The notes under the pieces: model-generated | Databases searched by the model: none | What the model was told of the DNA's origin: nothing | What the model saw: the letters and a program-made list of their open reading frames with translations, nothing else | DNA from: Bradyrhizobium canariense | GTDB taxonomy: Bacteria > Pseudomonadota > Alphaproteobacteria > Rhizobiales > Xanthobacteraceae | NCBI RefSeq assembly: GCF_019402665.1 | Contig: NZ_VSST01000040.1 | Location: 36,143-100,142 of the forward strand | Length of the DNA: 64,000 bases | Direction of reading: 5' to 3' | Made by a program: the position numbers and the translations under genes | Shown here: piece by piece, positions 1 to 6,695 of the stretch | Layout: the number at the start of each line of letters is the position of its first letter | How positions within the stretch are numbered: the first letter of the stretch is position 1

Positions 1-580
1 CAGAAGTCGCGTTGACCACGACGTCATAGCCCTCGGCAAGGTCGGCCAGTTCAGCGTAGCCGCTCACGATCAGGGGACCACAGCCGGCAAACTCTTCGGC
101 CAATGCCACGGCTTTGGACAGCGTTCGATTGACGAGAACCAGCTCGGACGGTTGCTGGCGCAGAAACGGCAGTAACGCGCCACGTGCCGCTCCCCCAGCG
201 CCGAGCATCAGGACGCGCCGGCCAACCATTTTGACGCCGAGATTGGCAGTGATGTCACGCGCCAGGCCGATTCCGTCGAAATTCTCGGCAATGATCCGAT
301 CGCCCTCGAACTTCAGGCAGTTTGCGGCACCTGCGCGTTGGGCGCTCTCTGAGAGCTCATTTGCATAAGCGAAGGCATCGAGCTTGAACGGGGCGGTGAT
401 GTTCAGCCCCTTGGCGCCCTCCGTCCGGAATTGATCAACCCGTGCGCTGAAGCCATCGATGGGCCCCTCGATCGCCTCATAGACGAGATCCTGTCCCATC
501 ATTTTGGCGAAAGTGCCATGGATGAAAGGTGACTTGCTGAAGCCGATCGGATTGCCAATCACCGCATAGCGATCGCTCAT
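1..580 (-). CDS. Shikimate dehydrogenase-like protein (AroE family), C-terminus beyond window
   Basis: NADP-dependent reduction of 3-dehydroshikimate or a related keto acid is the family activity. About 193 residues are visible of a usual 270-280; the 3' end lies outside the window. Residues 9-18 read GNPIGFSKSP, the substrate-binding loop. NITAPFK at 60-66 carries the catalytic Lys66. NFDG at 100-103 keeps the catalytic Asp102, and a GAGGAARG nucleotide-binding loop follows near residue 125. The ATG at 580 has AGGAG upstream. It is the last gene of a five-gene leftward operon, 3 bases after the CoA-transferase. Because it sits in an acyl-CoA catabolic operon, a quinate/shikimate-type or other catabolic dehydrogenase is as likely as the housekeeping aroE; this is inference. 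Confidence 0.85.
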   Translation of the reverse strand, partial: MSDRYAVIGNPIGFSKSPFIHGTFAKMMGQDLVYEAIEGPIDGFSARVDQFRTEGAKGLNITAPFKLDAFAYANELSESAQRAGAANCLKFEGDRIIAENFDGIGLARDITANLGVKMVGRRVLMLGAGGAARGALLPFLRQQPSELVLVNRTLSKAVALAEEFAGCGPLIVSGYAELADLAEGYDVVVNATS

Positions 581-583
581 CGC

Positions 584-1810
584 TCACTCCTGCACTGCAG
601 CTTCGTTGTAGAGCACGCCGTCGCGCACCATCGCGTCGACGGCTTCGGCCGACAGTCCCAGCGAGACAGCAATGCGACGATTGTCCTGTCCAAGCAGTGG
701 CGCCGGAGTGCGCACCGAGGTGTCGCAATCGGAAAACCGGAACGGCAGGTTCGGCAGCGTTACCTTGCCGAGCACCGGATGCTCCTGCTCGACCAGCATG
801 CCGCGCGCATGGATCTGCGGATCCCTCACGACCTCTTCGATGGTCTGCACGGGAGCGGACGGCACACCTGCTTCCTCGAGTGCCGCAAGACACGCATCTC
901 GAGACGGCTGCGATAGCGTCCAGTTGCGCACAATCTCCATGGCTTCAGCATAATGGGCGTTCCGCGCGGCGGGCTTGGCGAAACGCTCGTCCAATGCCAG
1001 CGTGTCTCCTCCAATCAGGCTCGCCAATCGTCGCCACGCATCATCGACTTGCGCAGCGATGACAAGATTGCCGTCCTTGGCCGGAAAGACGCCGTAAACG
1101 GTCGAATCCGGCTGTCCGCTGCCGGTTTGCTTCGGCAGGTCAGCGCCGCCCGAGAGGAAGTAACGCTGAACCGCATAGTCGTGCATCGAGACCATGCAAT
1201 CGTACAGCGCCAGATCGATATGTTGGCCGCGCCCGGACGACGCACGGCCAACCAGCGCCGCATTGATAGCAGCGACGCCATGAATGCCAGTGTACATATC
1301 GGCCAGCGGCATCCGCAGCAGCGGCGGCGGTTCGCCGGGATTGCCCAGTTGCGCCAGCGCACCCGACATCGCCTCTGCGATCAGGCCGAAGCCCGGACGA
1401 TCGGCATAGGGACCGGTATGGCCATAGGCGGAGACCGAGCAATAGATCAGCCTCGGATTCCGCGCCGATAGTGCTTTGTAACCGAGACCGAGACGTTCGA
1501 GTGCGCCGGGTCGGTAATTCTCGATGAAGACATCGGCCGTGTCGACCAGCTTCATCATCATGTCGAGACCACGCTCGTCGCGCAGGTCGATGCAAAGTCC
1601 CTGCTTCCCCATATTCTGCTGCAGGAAGTAGCCGGATTGTCCGTCCTTGAAATATCCATGGGCCCGGCCTGCGTCGCCCCCCTTTGGGCGCTCCACCTTG
1701 ATGACCTCCGCGCCCATCGCGGCGAGGCAACGGCCCATGAACGGGCCGGCCAGGAAATGGCTGTAGTCGATGACGCGAATGCCTTTGAGCGGCAGATCTT
1801 GCGCGGTCAT
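584..1810 (-). CDS. CaiB/BaiF (family III) CoA-transferase
   Basis: A 408-residue protein of normal length for family III CoA-transferases, which move CoA between an acyl-CoA and a free carboxylate through an aspartyl-anhydride intermediate. The N-terminus has the typical GIRVIDYSHFLAGPF segment, and MGAEVIKVERP follows near residue 35. The candidate catalytic Asp lies in the DLALYDCM stretch near residue 205. The start overlaps the stop of the MaoC gene by 4 bases, so the two are translationally coupled. Neighbours (MaoC hydratase, VOC protein, ketopantoate-reductase-like enzyme, AroE-like enzyme) point to activation and breakdown of a small organic acid. The substrate cannot be read from the sequence. 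Confidence 0.93.
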   Translation of the reverse strand: MTAQDLPLKGIRVIDYSHFLAGPFMGRCLAAMGAEVIKVERPKGGDAGRAHGYFKDGQSGYFLQQNMGKQGLCIDLRDERGLDMMMKLVDTADVFIENYRPGALERLGLGYKALSARNPRLIYCSVSAYGHTGPYADRPGFGLIAEAMSGALAQLGNPGEPPPLLRMPLADMYTGIHGVAAINAALVGRASSGRGQHIDLALYDCMVSMHDYAVQRYFLSGGADLPKQTGSGQPDSTVYGVFPAKDGNLVIAAQVDDAWRRLASLIGGDTLALDERFAKPAARNAHYAEAMEIVRNWTLSQPSRDACLAALEEAGVPSAPVQTIEEVVRDPQIHARGMLVEQEHPVLGKVTLPNLPFRFSDCDTSVRTPAPLLGQDNRRIAVSLGLSAEAVDAMVRDGVLYNEAAVQE

Positions 1811-2277
1811 GCCTGCTCTCCTGCAGCGCTGGTCTTCGGGCGCATCGGGATCATCAGCCGATGCTCACCTAGCTGAACGACCTCGCCGCGCTGATTGATG
1901 AGTTCCGAAGGCAGCACAACGATGCCCCACCCATCCCTCTTTGTGCCGCGCATTGAACCAACGCGGAACTTCACATGCACGGTGTCCCCGAGCTTGATCG
2001 GCAGCTTGAAATCCCATGTCCAGCCCAGCGACATTCCCGGGAGGAACCGGTAGGCGGCACGCGTTTTCAATCCGTCAGCGAGCGACAGACCAAACAACCC
2101 ATGCGCGACGCGGGTGCCGAACGGCGTTGTCTTCGCGTACTCCTCGTCGACATGGACCGGCGTGAAATCGCCCGTCAGTTCGGCATAGGCATTCACCATT
2201 GCTTCGGTGACCGTCACCGAGGGGGTTACGCATTCATCGCCGACCTTGGCATCGTCCCAGTAGCGCTCATCTGTCAT
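1807..2277 (-). CDS. MaoC-family (R)-hydratase / dehydratase
   Basis: Hot-dog-fold hydratase of 156 residues. The hydratase signature GDFTPVHVDEEYA is present near residues 35-47, including the conserved Asp and His, followed by TRVAHGLFGLSL, the usual second conserved block. The reading frame is open much further upstream, but that part is a shadow of the VOC gene. The ATG at 2277, just after the VOC stop at 2291, gives a standard MaoC length. It would add or remove water on an enoyl-CoA made with the adjacent CoA-transferase. It overlaps that gene by 4 bases. Confidence 0.92.
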   Translation of the reverse strand: MTDERYWDDAKVGDECVTPSVTVTEAMVNAYAELTGDFTPVHVDEEYAKTTPFGTRVAHGLFGLSLADGLKTRAAYRFLPGMSLGWTWDFKLPIKLGDTVHVKFRVGSMRGTKRDGWGIVVLPSELINQRGEVVQLGEHRLMIPMRPKTSAAGEQA

Positions 2278-2290
2278 GTCGCGTCTTCCT

Positions 2291-2677
2291 CTAGGCACGG
2301 GGATTGATCGCCAGGGCGGCTTCCACGGCGCCTGCGCTGGCTTGCAAGATTTCGACGTTGAGCCCGCCCGGCAGCTCGAGCCAGTTCGGCCCGGCGGGCA
2401 ACGCTTTGGCGCCCCAGGCGGCGGCACGGGTGAGCACACCCTCGTAATCGTCGACCATGATGCCGAGATGGGCGAGACGCCCCTCTGGTCCGACGAAATT
2501 CGGATCTTCGATGAGTTGCACGCTTCCGAGCACCCAAACCTGACGCGGGCGCGTACCATCGGCGGGTTGCTCATCGCGAATGGCGAGACCAAGCACCTCA
2601 CGAAAGAAGGCGACGTGACGATCAACGTCCGGCACACGGATCGCGACGTGCTCGACATAGGCGCGGGGCAATGACAT
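2291..2677 (-). CDS. VOC-family (glyoxalase/dioxygenase fold) protein
   Basis: A 128-residue single vicinal-oxygen-chelate unit. It opens with YVEHVAIRVPDVDRHVAFF and the second half starts at LAHLGIMVDDYE, the two typical beta-alpha-beta-beta-beta modules. The His residues of these blocks and the Glu in LNVEILQ are likely metal ligands. Start at 2677 is preferred because the open frame upstream runs into the end of the reductase gene, whose stop is at 2679-2681. An epimerase, lyase or dioxygenase role in the operon's pathway is possible; the exact reaction is not predictable. Confidence 0.85.
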   Translation of the reverse strand: MSLPRAYVEHVAIRVPDVDRHVAFFREVLGLAIRDEQPADGTRPRQVWVLGSVQLIEDPNFVGPEGRLAHLGIMVDDYEGVLTRAAAWGAKALPAGPNWLELPGGLNVEILQASAGAVEAALAINPRA

Positions 2678-2678
2678 C

Positions 2679-3623
2679 TCAGGACTTTCCAGGATAGTCG
2701 CTGCGGGCGTATTCGATGCCCTTGACCAGCGCGACGAGGGTGGAATTGACGGGGGTCGGCACGCTGAGCCTGGCGCCCCAACGCACGACGGAGCCGTGAA
2801 TGTAGTCAACCTCGGTGAGATGGCCGGACTGCAAACTCTGCAGCATCGACGTCTTGAACTCGGGCGGCAGTCCAGCGGACGCCATTGTCCAGGCGCGTCG
2901 CGGATCGGTAATCGAGATCTTCACGCCAGCAGCTTGCGCAACCGTGATGCTCTCCGAGATCGCGGCCAGCGCGCAATCTTCCAGAACCGGCAGCGAATAC
3001 AGGCCGCCATAAGTCAGCCCGGTCACGGCGGTAATTCCTCCTCCGGCGACGTTGATGAACAACTTGTCCCACATCGTGCCCAAGATGTTGTCGCTGAGCA
3101 GCGTGAGAATGCCGGCGCGATTAAAGGTCTCGGAGATTCGCTGCGCACGTTCTGTCAAGCGCCCATCAAGCTCGCCGATGATGGTCTCCTTGCCGATGAC
3201 CCCGGAACGAACATGACCAGGGCCGAGCAGCACACCGCCGACGTAGGTCTTGCCCGCCACGACCCGGTCACGACCAACCTCCTCCGACAGGATGTCCTCG
3301 TGACCAAGACCGTTCTGAAGCGACATCACGACCGTCCGCGGCCCGATGATCGGCGCCGCGGCACGGATGGCATCCCGCGTGTGGTAGGATTTGACGAGGA
3401 CAATGACGAGGTCCGCTTCTACGCCGACCTGAGCCGCGGAGGTGCAAGCAGTGACCTTCACGACGGTCTCGGCGCCATCTTCGAGTATTCGCAGGCCACC
3501 GGCATTGATTGCGCCGACATGAGCCTGGAACGGATCGATCAGCCAGACCTCGGCCCCGCCGCGCGCCAACGTACCGCCGATGGTCGAGCCCAAGGCTCCC
3601 GCTCCGATAAAGCAGATCCTCAT
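2679..3623 (-). CDS. Ketopantoate reductase family (ApbA/PanE-like) oxidoreductase
   Basis: A 314-residue NAD(P)-dependent 2-keto-acid reductase of normal family length. The N-terminal dinucleotide loop GAGALGSTIGGTLA is at residues 7-20. VLVKSYHT and SLQNGLGHED are the conserved substrate and cofactor segments, and DKLFINVAGG begins the C-terminal helical domain with its conserved Lys. It is the promoter-proximal gene of the leftward operon. Catabolic operons often carry such paralogues that act on other 2-keto or 2-hydroxy acids, so a role in pantothenate synthesis is not assumed. Confidence 0.88.
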   Translation of the reverse strand: MRICFIGAGALGSTIGGTLARGGAEVWLIDPFQAHVGAINAGGLRILEDGAETVVKVTACTSAAQVGVEADLVIVLVKSYHTRDAIRAAAPIIGPRTVVMSLQNGLGHEDILSEEVGRDRVVAGKTYVGGVLLGPGHVRSGVIGKETIIGELDGRLTERAQRISETFNRAGILTLLSDNILGTMWDKLFINVAGGGITAVTGLTYGGLYSLPVLEDCALAAISESITVAQAAGVKISITDPRRAWTMASAGLPPEFKTSMLQSLQSGHLTEVDYIHGSVVRWGARLSVPTPVNSTLVALVKGIEYARSDYPGKS

Positions 3624-3725
3624 CCGAACGCTTCTCCCGCGCCATTCTCGGCGTTGGAAGCATCGTAGCTGGCGGCTCGATATTTATATATGTTATGATT
3701 CTTATATCCATTATTGTGAATCGCA
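3624..3725. promoter_or_regulatory. Divergent promoter region between the LysR regulator and the catabolic operon
   Basis: A 102-base gap between divergent genes. It contains an AT-rich core at about 3677-3713 (GATAT...ATATC arms around an ATTTATATATG stretch) that stands out from the GC-rich surroundings. LysR-type regulators commonly bind AT-rich dyads in such gaps. The dyad is imperfect and the operator assignment is inference. Confidence 0.45.
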
Positions 3726-4709
3726 ATGAAGCACCGGGATCGCACCGAGACCAACCTGCTGGACCCGCGCCTGCTCAGGCTCTTCGATGCATTGTTCACC
3801 ACTGGCAGCGTCACCAAGGCAGCCGAAAAGCTCGGCCAAAGTCAGCCGACCATCTCGATCTGGCTGGCCCGCCTGCGTGCGGAACTGGACGATCCGCTCT
3901 TCATCCGGTCAGCGAAGGGCATGCTGCCGACGCCGCGCGCCGAGGCTCTCATCGGCACCGCGAGGCAGGCGCTGGAAATGCTGCGTCGCCTTGCCGAGCT
4001 TCGCACCGACTTCGATCCGACAACCGCAAAGCGCCGTTTTGCCATCTGCATGACGGACGGAAGCCACGTCACGCTGCTCCCGTCCATTCTCGCCCACGTC
4101 CGCCGCGTTGCCCCAGGCGTTCGTATCGAGGCGACACAGATCGGCGCCGACACCCCACGCATGCTGCAATCCGGTGAAGCCGATGTGGCGCTCGGCTACA
4201 TCTCGGATCTCGATGCTGGACACTTCCAGCAGGCTCTTTTTCCGCAGGATTGGGTCTGCCTCGCGAACGCAAAACATGCTCGGATCCGCGACCGCATCAC
4301 GGCAAAGGATTTCAGGCGTGAGGCTCACGTCCTCATTCGCTCCGGCACTGGACATCAGTTGCTCGCGGGCGCGCTGCAGGAGCAGCAAATAGTCCTCGAC
4401 GTTGCGCTGGAGTTGCCCGGCTTTTTGGGGCTACCCGCAATCGTCGGAACGACTGACCTGCTTGCTACCCTGCCAAGGCACATCGGCGAAACCCTGGCTC
4501 ACTATTACGGACTGCGCGTGCTCAACTGCCCGCTGCCGATTGCCGGCTTCACGGTGAAGCAATATTGGCACGCCCGCTTCCATCACGACCCGGCAAGCCA
4601 ATGGCTGCGTGGCCTCTGCGCGGAGCTTTTTCAACAGCAGGAAGTACGCGGTCTGCATCGTTCCGGTCGGCCGAAGAAACGAGTGCCTCGCGATTTGCAG
4701 TCGCAATGA
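3726..4709 (+). CDS. LysR-family transcriptional regulator
   Basis: A 327-residue DNA-binding regulator. The winged helix-turn-helix lies at residues 13-72, with LRLFDALFTTGSVTKAAEKL and SQPTISIWLARLR as recognisable helix-turn-helix segments and DPLFIRSAKGMLPTPRA as the wing. The remaining ~230 residues form the periplasmic-binding-protein-like effector domain, starting around FAICMTDGSH. It is divergent from the five-gene operon and is its probable regulator. The inducer is unknown, presumably a pathway intermediate. No strong ribosome-binding site precedes the ATG. Confidence 0.93.
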   Translation: MKHRDRTETNLLDPRLLRLFDALFTTGSVTKAAEKLGQSQPTISIWLARLRAELDDPLFIRSAKGMLPTPRAEALIGTARQALEMLRRLAELRTDFDPTTAKRRFAICMTDGSHVTLLPSILAHVRRVAPGVRIEATQIGADTPRMLQSGEADVALGYISDLDAGHFQQALFPQDWVCLANAKHARIRDRITAKDFRREAHVLIRSGTGHQLLAGALQEQQIVLDVALELPGFLGLPAIVGTTDLLATLPRHIGETLAHYYGLRVLNCPLPIAGFTVKQYWHARFHHDPASQWLRGLCAELFQQQEVRGLHRSGRPKKRVPRDLQSQ

Positions 4710-4924
4710 GCTTGTTGAGATCGGCTTTCGGGTAACTTGCCCTACGACCGAAGCTTAACGCCCGGCTCTGCGCACCATGTCGAATGGGGTGAGATACAGG
4801 ACAAAGGAAACTTCACCCGCAGCGATCTGCCCGTGCGCCGTCCCGCCACGAAAGATATCGCGCGAGACCCGTTCTATTCTCGGCCACCATTTCGCGAAGG
4901 TATTGGGAAGCAAGAACTCTTATT

Positions 4925-4975
4925 TGGTGGACGCACCAGGGCTCGAACCTGGGACCCGCTGATTAAGAGTCAGCC
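4925..4975 (-). repeat. tRNA-Lys(CTT) 3' fragment, probable attachment-site copy
   Basis: Read on the minus strand, this has an anticodon stem-loop with loop CTCTTAA (anticodon CTT, Lys) and a GCTGA/TCAGC stem, a variable loop, a T arm with loop TTCGAGC, and an acceptor 3' strand ending in CCA. The D arm and 5' acceptor strand are missing, so it is not a functional tRNA. Positions 4925-4969 match 28442-28486 with one difference, in the same orientation. Such tRNA 3'-half duplications are typical end points of integrated genomic islands. Confidence 0.85.
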
Positions 4976-5208
4976 ACGGGTCAAATACAATCAATGACTT
5001 ATGGATCGCACTGCTGCGCTTATCCGACCGCAAATGGGCATTCGTCGCACACCACATTCCACTCCCACCTACAGGATTGGAGCCGGTCGAGATCCCTTGA
5101 CGAACTTAAGAGCTGATCCGGTTCGGCTGGAATCGCAATCGCGCCAGCGGATTTACCGCCGCGCCAGATCGGTGGCGTTGCGATGCGTCGGGGGTTCGAG
5201 TCAGGAGG

Positions 5209-5364
5209 CCGCTACCGCTTTTCCCCACATGACGCCAATCTGCGATATTTCCTCCGATCGTCCGCCTAAACGGGGGGTTAGATCAGGGTAGGTGCTCGCG
5301 CACGGGCAAGGCCTTCCGTCATGAGACGGCGGAACCTCGGAAAACCCCAAATGCAGAGCTGCCT
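5209..5364. repeat. ~156-bp dispersed repeat, copy 1
   Basis: Similar by eye at roughly four bases in five to 60877-61033, in the same orientation. The best conserved blocks are CCGCTACCGCTTTTCC at the left end, AATCTGCGATATTTCCTCCG in the middle and CAAATGCAGAGCTGCCT at the right end. Both copies lie in gene-free DNA. No transposase or terminal inverted repeat was recognised. Confidence 0.75.
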
Positions 5365-5454
5365 GGTGGGGCTTCATCACGTCACTCATTGATCCTAGTT
5401 GCTCAATAAACAATTCCCAGCTTTGCAAGCGACAGCGTCCGCGACGAGCGTGGC

Positions 5455-5805
5455 TCAATTCTTTGGTGCAAACGCTTCGGTCGCGGCCTTCATGGCAGAC
5501 TCGCTCATGCTTTTGCTTTGCTCGGTGAGCAATCGCATTTGCGCCTGGAAAAAATCAGATTGAATCTCGAGCGCGTCCTGCATGTCCTTGGCCTGCATGA
5601 GTTTGTCGCCGAGGCCGAACGTCGCCGTGACGTTGCGTTGCATGTAGCCGCAGAACTCCTTGGCGTGGTTTGCTATCGGCAGCTTCGAGGCGTTCAGTCC
5701 CATTTCCAGCTGCTCGAAATACTCCGCGTTGGCCTTACGCAGGCGAAGAAGCGTCTCGGCGAGCATGGTGCGGATATCCGCTGCGGATGGATTGATATCG
5801 GCCAT
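5455..5805 (-). CDS. Phasin family protein
   Basis: A 116-residue, mostly helical, Ala/Met/Gln-rich protein. The segment MLAETLLRLRKANAEYFEQL and the later FQAQMRLLTEQSKSMSESAM are typical of phasin_2 proteins, which coat polyhydroxyalkanoate granules or help protein folding. The ATG at 5805 follows AAGGAGGA with good spacing, so the longer open frame to 5847 is not used. It is the third gene of a leftward set after the tandem hydrolase and the single hydrolase (17-base gap). With those hydrolases it suggests a role on storage granules, probably induced through the FixK-type box upstream of the first gene. Confidence 0.85.
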   Translation of the reverse strand: MADINPSAADIRTMLAETLLRLRKANAEYFEQLEMGLNASKLPIANHAKEFCGYMQRNVTATFGLGDKLMQAKDMQDALEIQSDFFQAQMRLLTEQSKSMSESAMKAATEAFAPKN

Positions 5806-5822
5806 GGTGTCATTCCTCCTTG

Positions 5823-6686
5823 TTATGCCGCAAGTCCCCCGAACCACGCACCAAAATAGCCGGCGTAGAGCGCGGGCATTTCAAGATTCATCGAATGTCC
5901 GATACCGGGCACGACGACGAGGCGGCAGTCCGGCATTGCCGCGGCCATCGCATGAAGATCCGCGGGAGGGATCCAGCCGTCCCGTTCGCCCCACAATACC
6001 AGGTGCGAATGCCCGATCTCCGGCATGCGGCTCTCCAATTCCCGACTCTCCCGCTCGCGCGTGAGATTGACGGGCGTCCCGATCCAGATCCCTTCGGAGA
6101 CGCCGAAGGTTTGTTCGATGATCCGGTCGAACAGCGCCTGGATGTCCGCGCCCCCTGGACGGAATTGCGGGACCTTATTCGGCGCCATGCTTTCCGGCAC
6201 GAACAGCGATGAGGCCGCGGTCGCCATCACCGACCGGGTCACCTCCTTGCTCGCCATCATGGCGCGGAACAGCCCGATCTGGTCGGCATTAAAAGCCATG
6301 CCGAGCGGCGTGACCGGATCAAGCGCAAATACCCGCCCGAATCGCCATGGCTGCATCAGGAGCATGCGGGCCGCGATGATGCCGCCGGTTGAATGCGTTG
6401 CAAGATGGCAGTAGTTGATGTCCAGGGTATCGAGCGCAGCCAGCATGTCCTTTGCGTGCTGCTGCATCGTGTAGTTGGTGTAGTCAACCGCAGGTTTCGG
6501 CCGGTCGCTGTCGCCGCAGCCGCGCCAGTCAATGCCGATGACGCGAAGACCAGAAGGAAACAGCGGCGCAGCGAGTTCGATCCAGTCCTTGCTGGCGAGA
6601 TTGCCGTGGATGAAGACGACGGTAATGTCGCCTTTGCCCCACTCTCGCCAGCCCAGCTGGACTTCGCCCGCCTGCACCATCGGCAT
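5823..6686 (-). CDS. Alpha/beta hydrolase
   Basis: A 287-residue cytoplasmic alpha/beta hydrolase. FIHGNLASKDW near residue 25 is the oxyanion-hole segment, and HSTGG near residue 98 is the nucleophile elbow with Ser. WGERDGWIP near residue 235 supplies the likely acid Asp, and GIGHSMNLE near residue 262 the catalytic His. The family includes esterases, dehalogenases and PHA-related hydrolases; the substrate is not predictable. It lies 9 bases after the tandem hydrolase and 17 bases before the phasin, so it is probably co-transcribed with both. Confidence 0.88.
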   Translation of the reverse strand: MPMVQAGEVQLGWREWGKGDITVVFIHGNLASKDWIELAAPLFPSGLRVIGIDWRGCGDSDRPKPAVDYTNYTMQQHAKDMLAALDTLDINYCHLATHSTGGIIAARMLLMQPWRFGRVFALDPVTPLGMAFNADQIGLFRAMMASKEVTRSVMATAASSLFVPESMAPNKVPQFRPGGADIQALFDRIIEQTFGVSEGIWIGTPVNLTRERESRELESRMPEIGHSHLVLWGERDGWIPPADLHAMAAAMPDCRLVVVPGIGHSMNLEMPALYAGYFGAWFGGLAA

Positions 6687-6695
6687 GGACCGGTC

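Larger units (their letters stand above)
4710..5454. other. Non-coding segment containing an integration scar and a long repeat
   Basis: No credible gene was found in about 745 bases. The segment contains the tRNA-Lys 3' fragment (4925-4975) and one copy of a ~156-bp repeat (5209-5364). The open frames here are explained by antisense reading of tRNA sequence and by the repeat. Confidence 0.7.

Noticed and set aside
2278..2781. N-terminal extension of the MaoC protein at 1807-2277
   Set aside because: It overlaps the VOC gene in another frame and has no MaoC-like features; the ATG at 2277 gives a standard length.
4737..4997. Plus-strand frame ending with GRTRARTWDPLIKS-like residues
   Set aside because: This is the well-known false protein produced by reading a tRNA gene on its antisense strand; the DNA is the tRNA-Lys 3' fragment.
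5393..5410. Possible FixK box at TTGATCCTAGTTGCTCAA upstream of the phasin region
   Set aside because: The half-sites are 10 bases apart instead of 6, and it lies downstream of the phasin gene.
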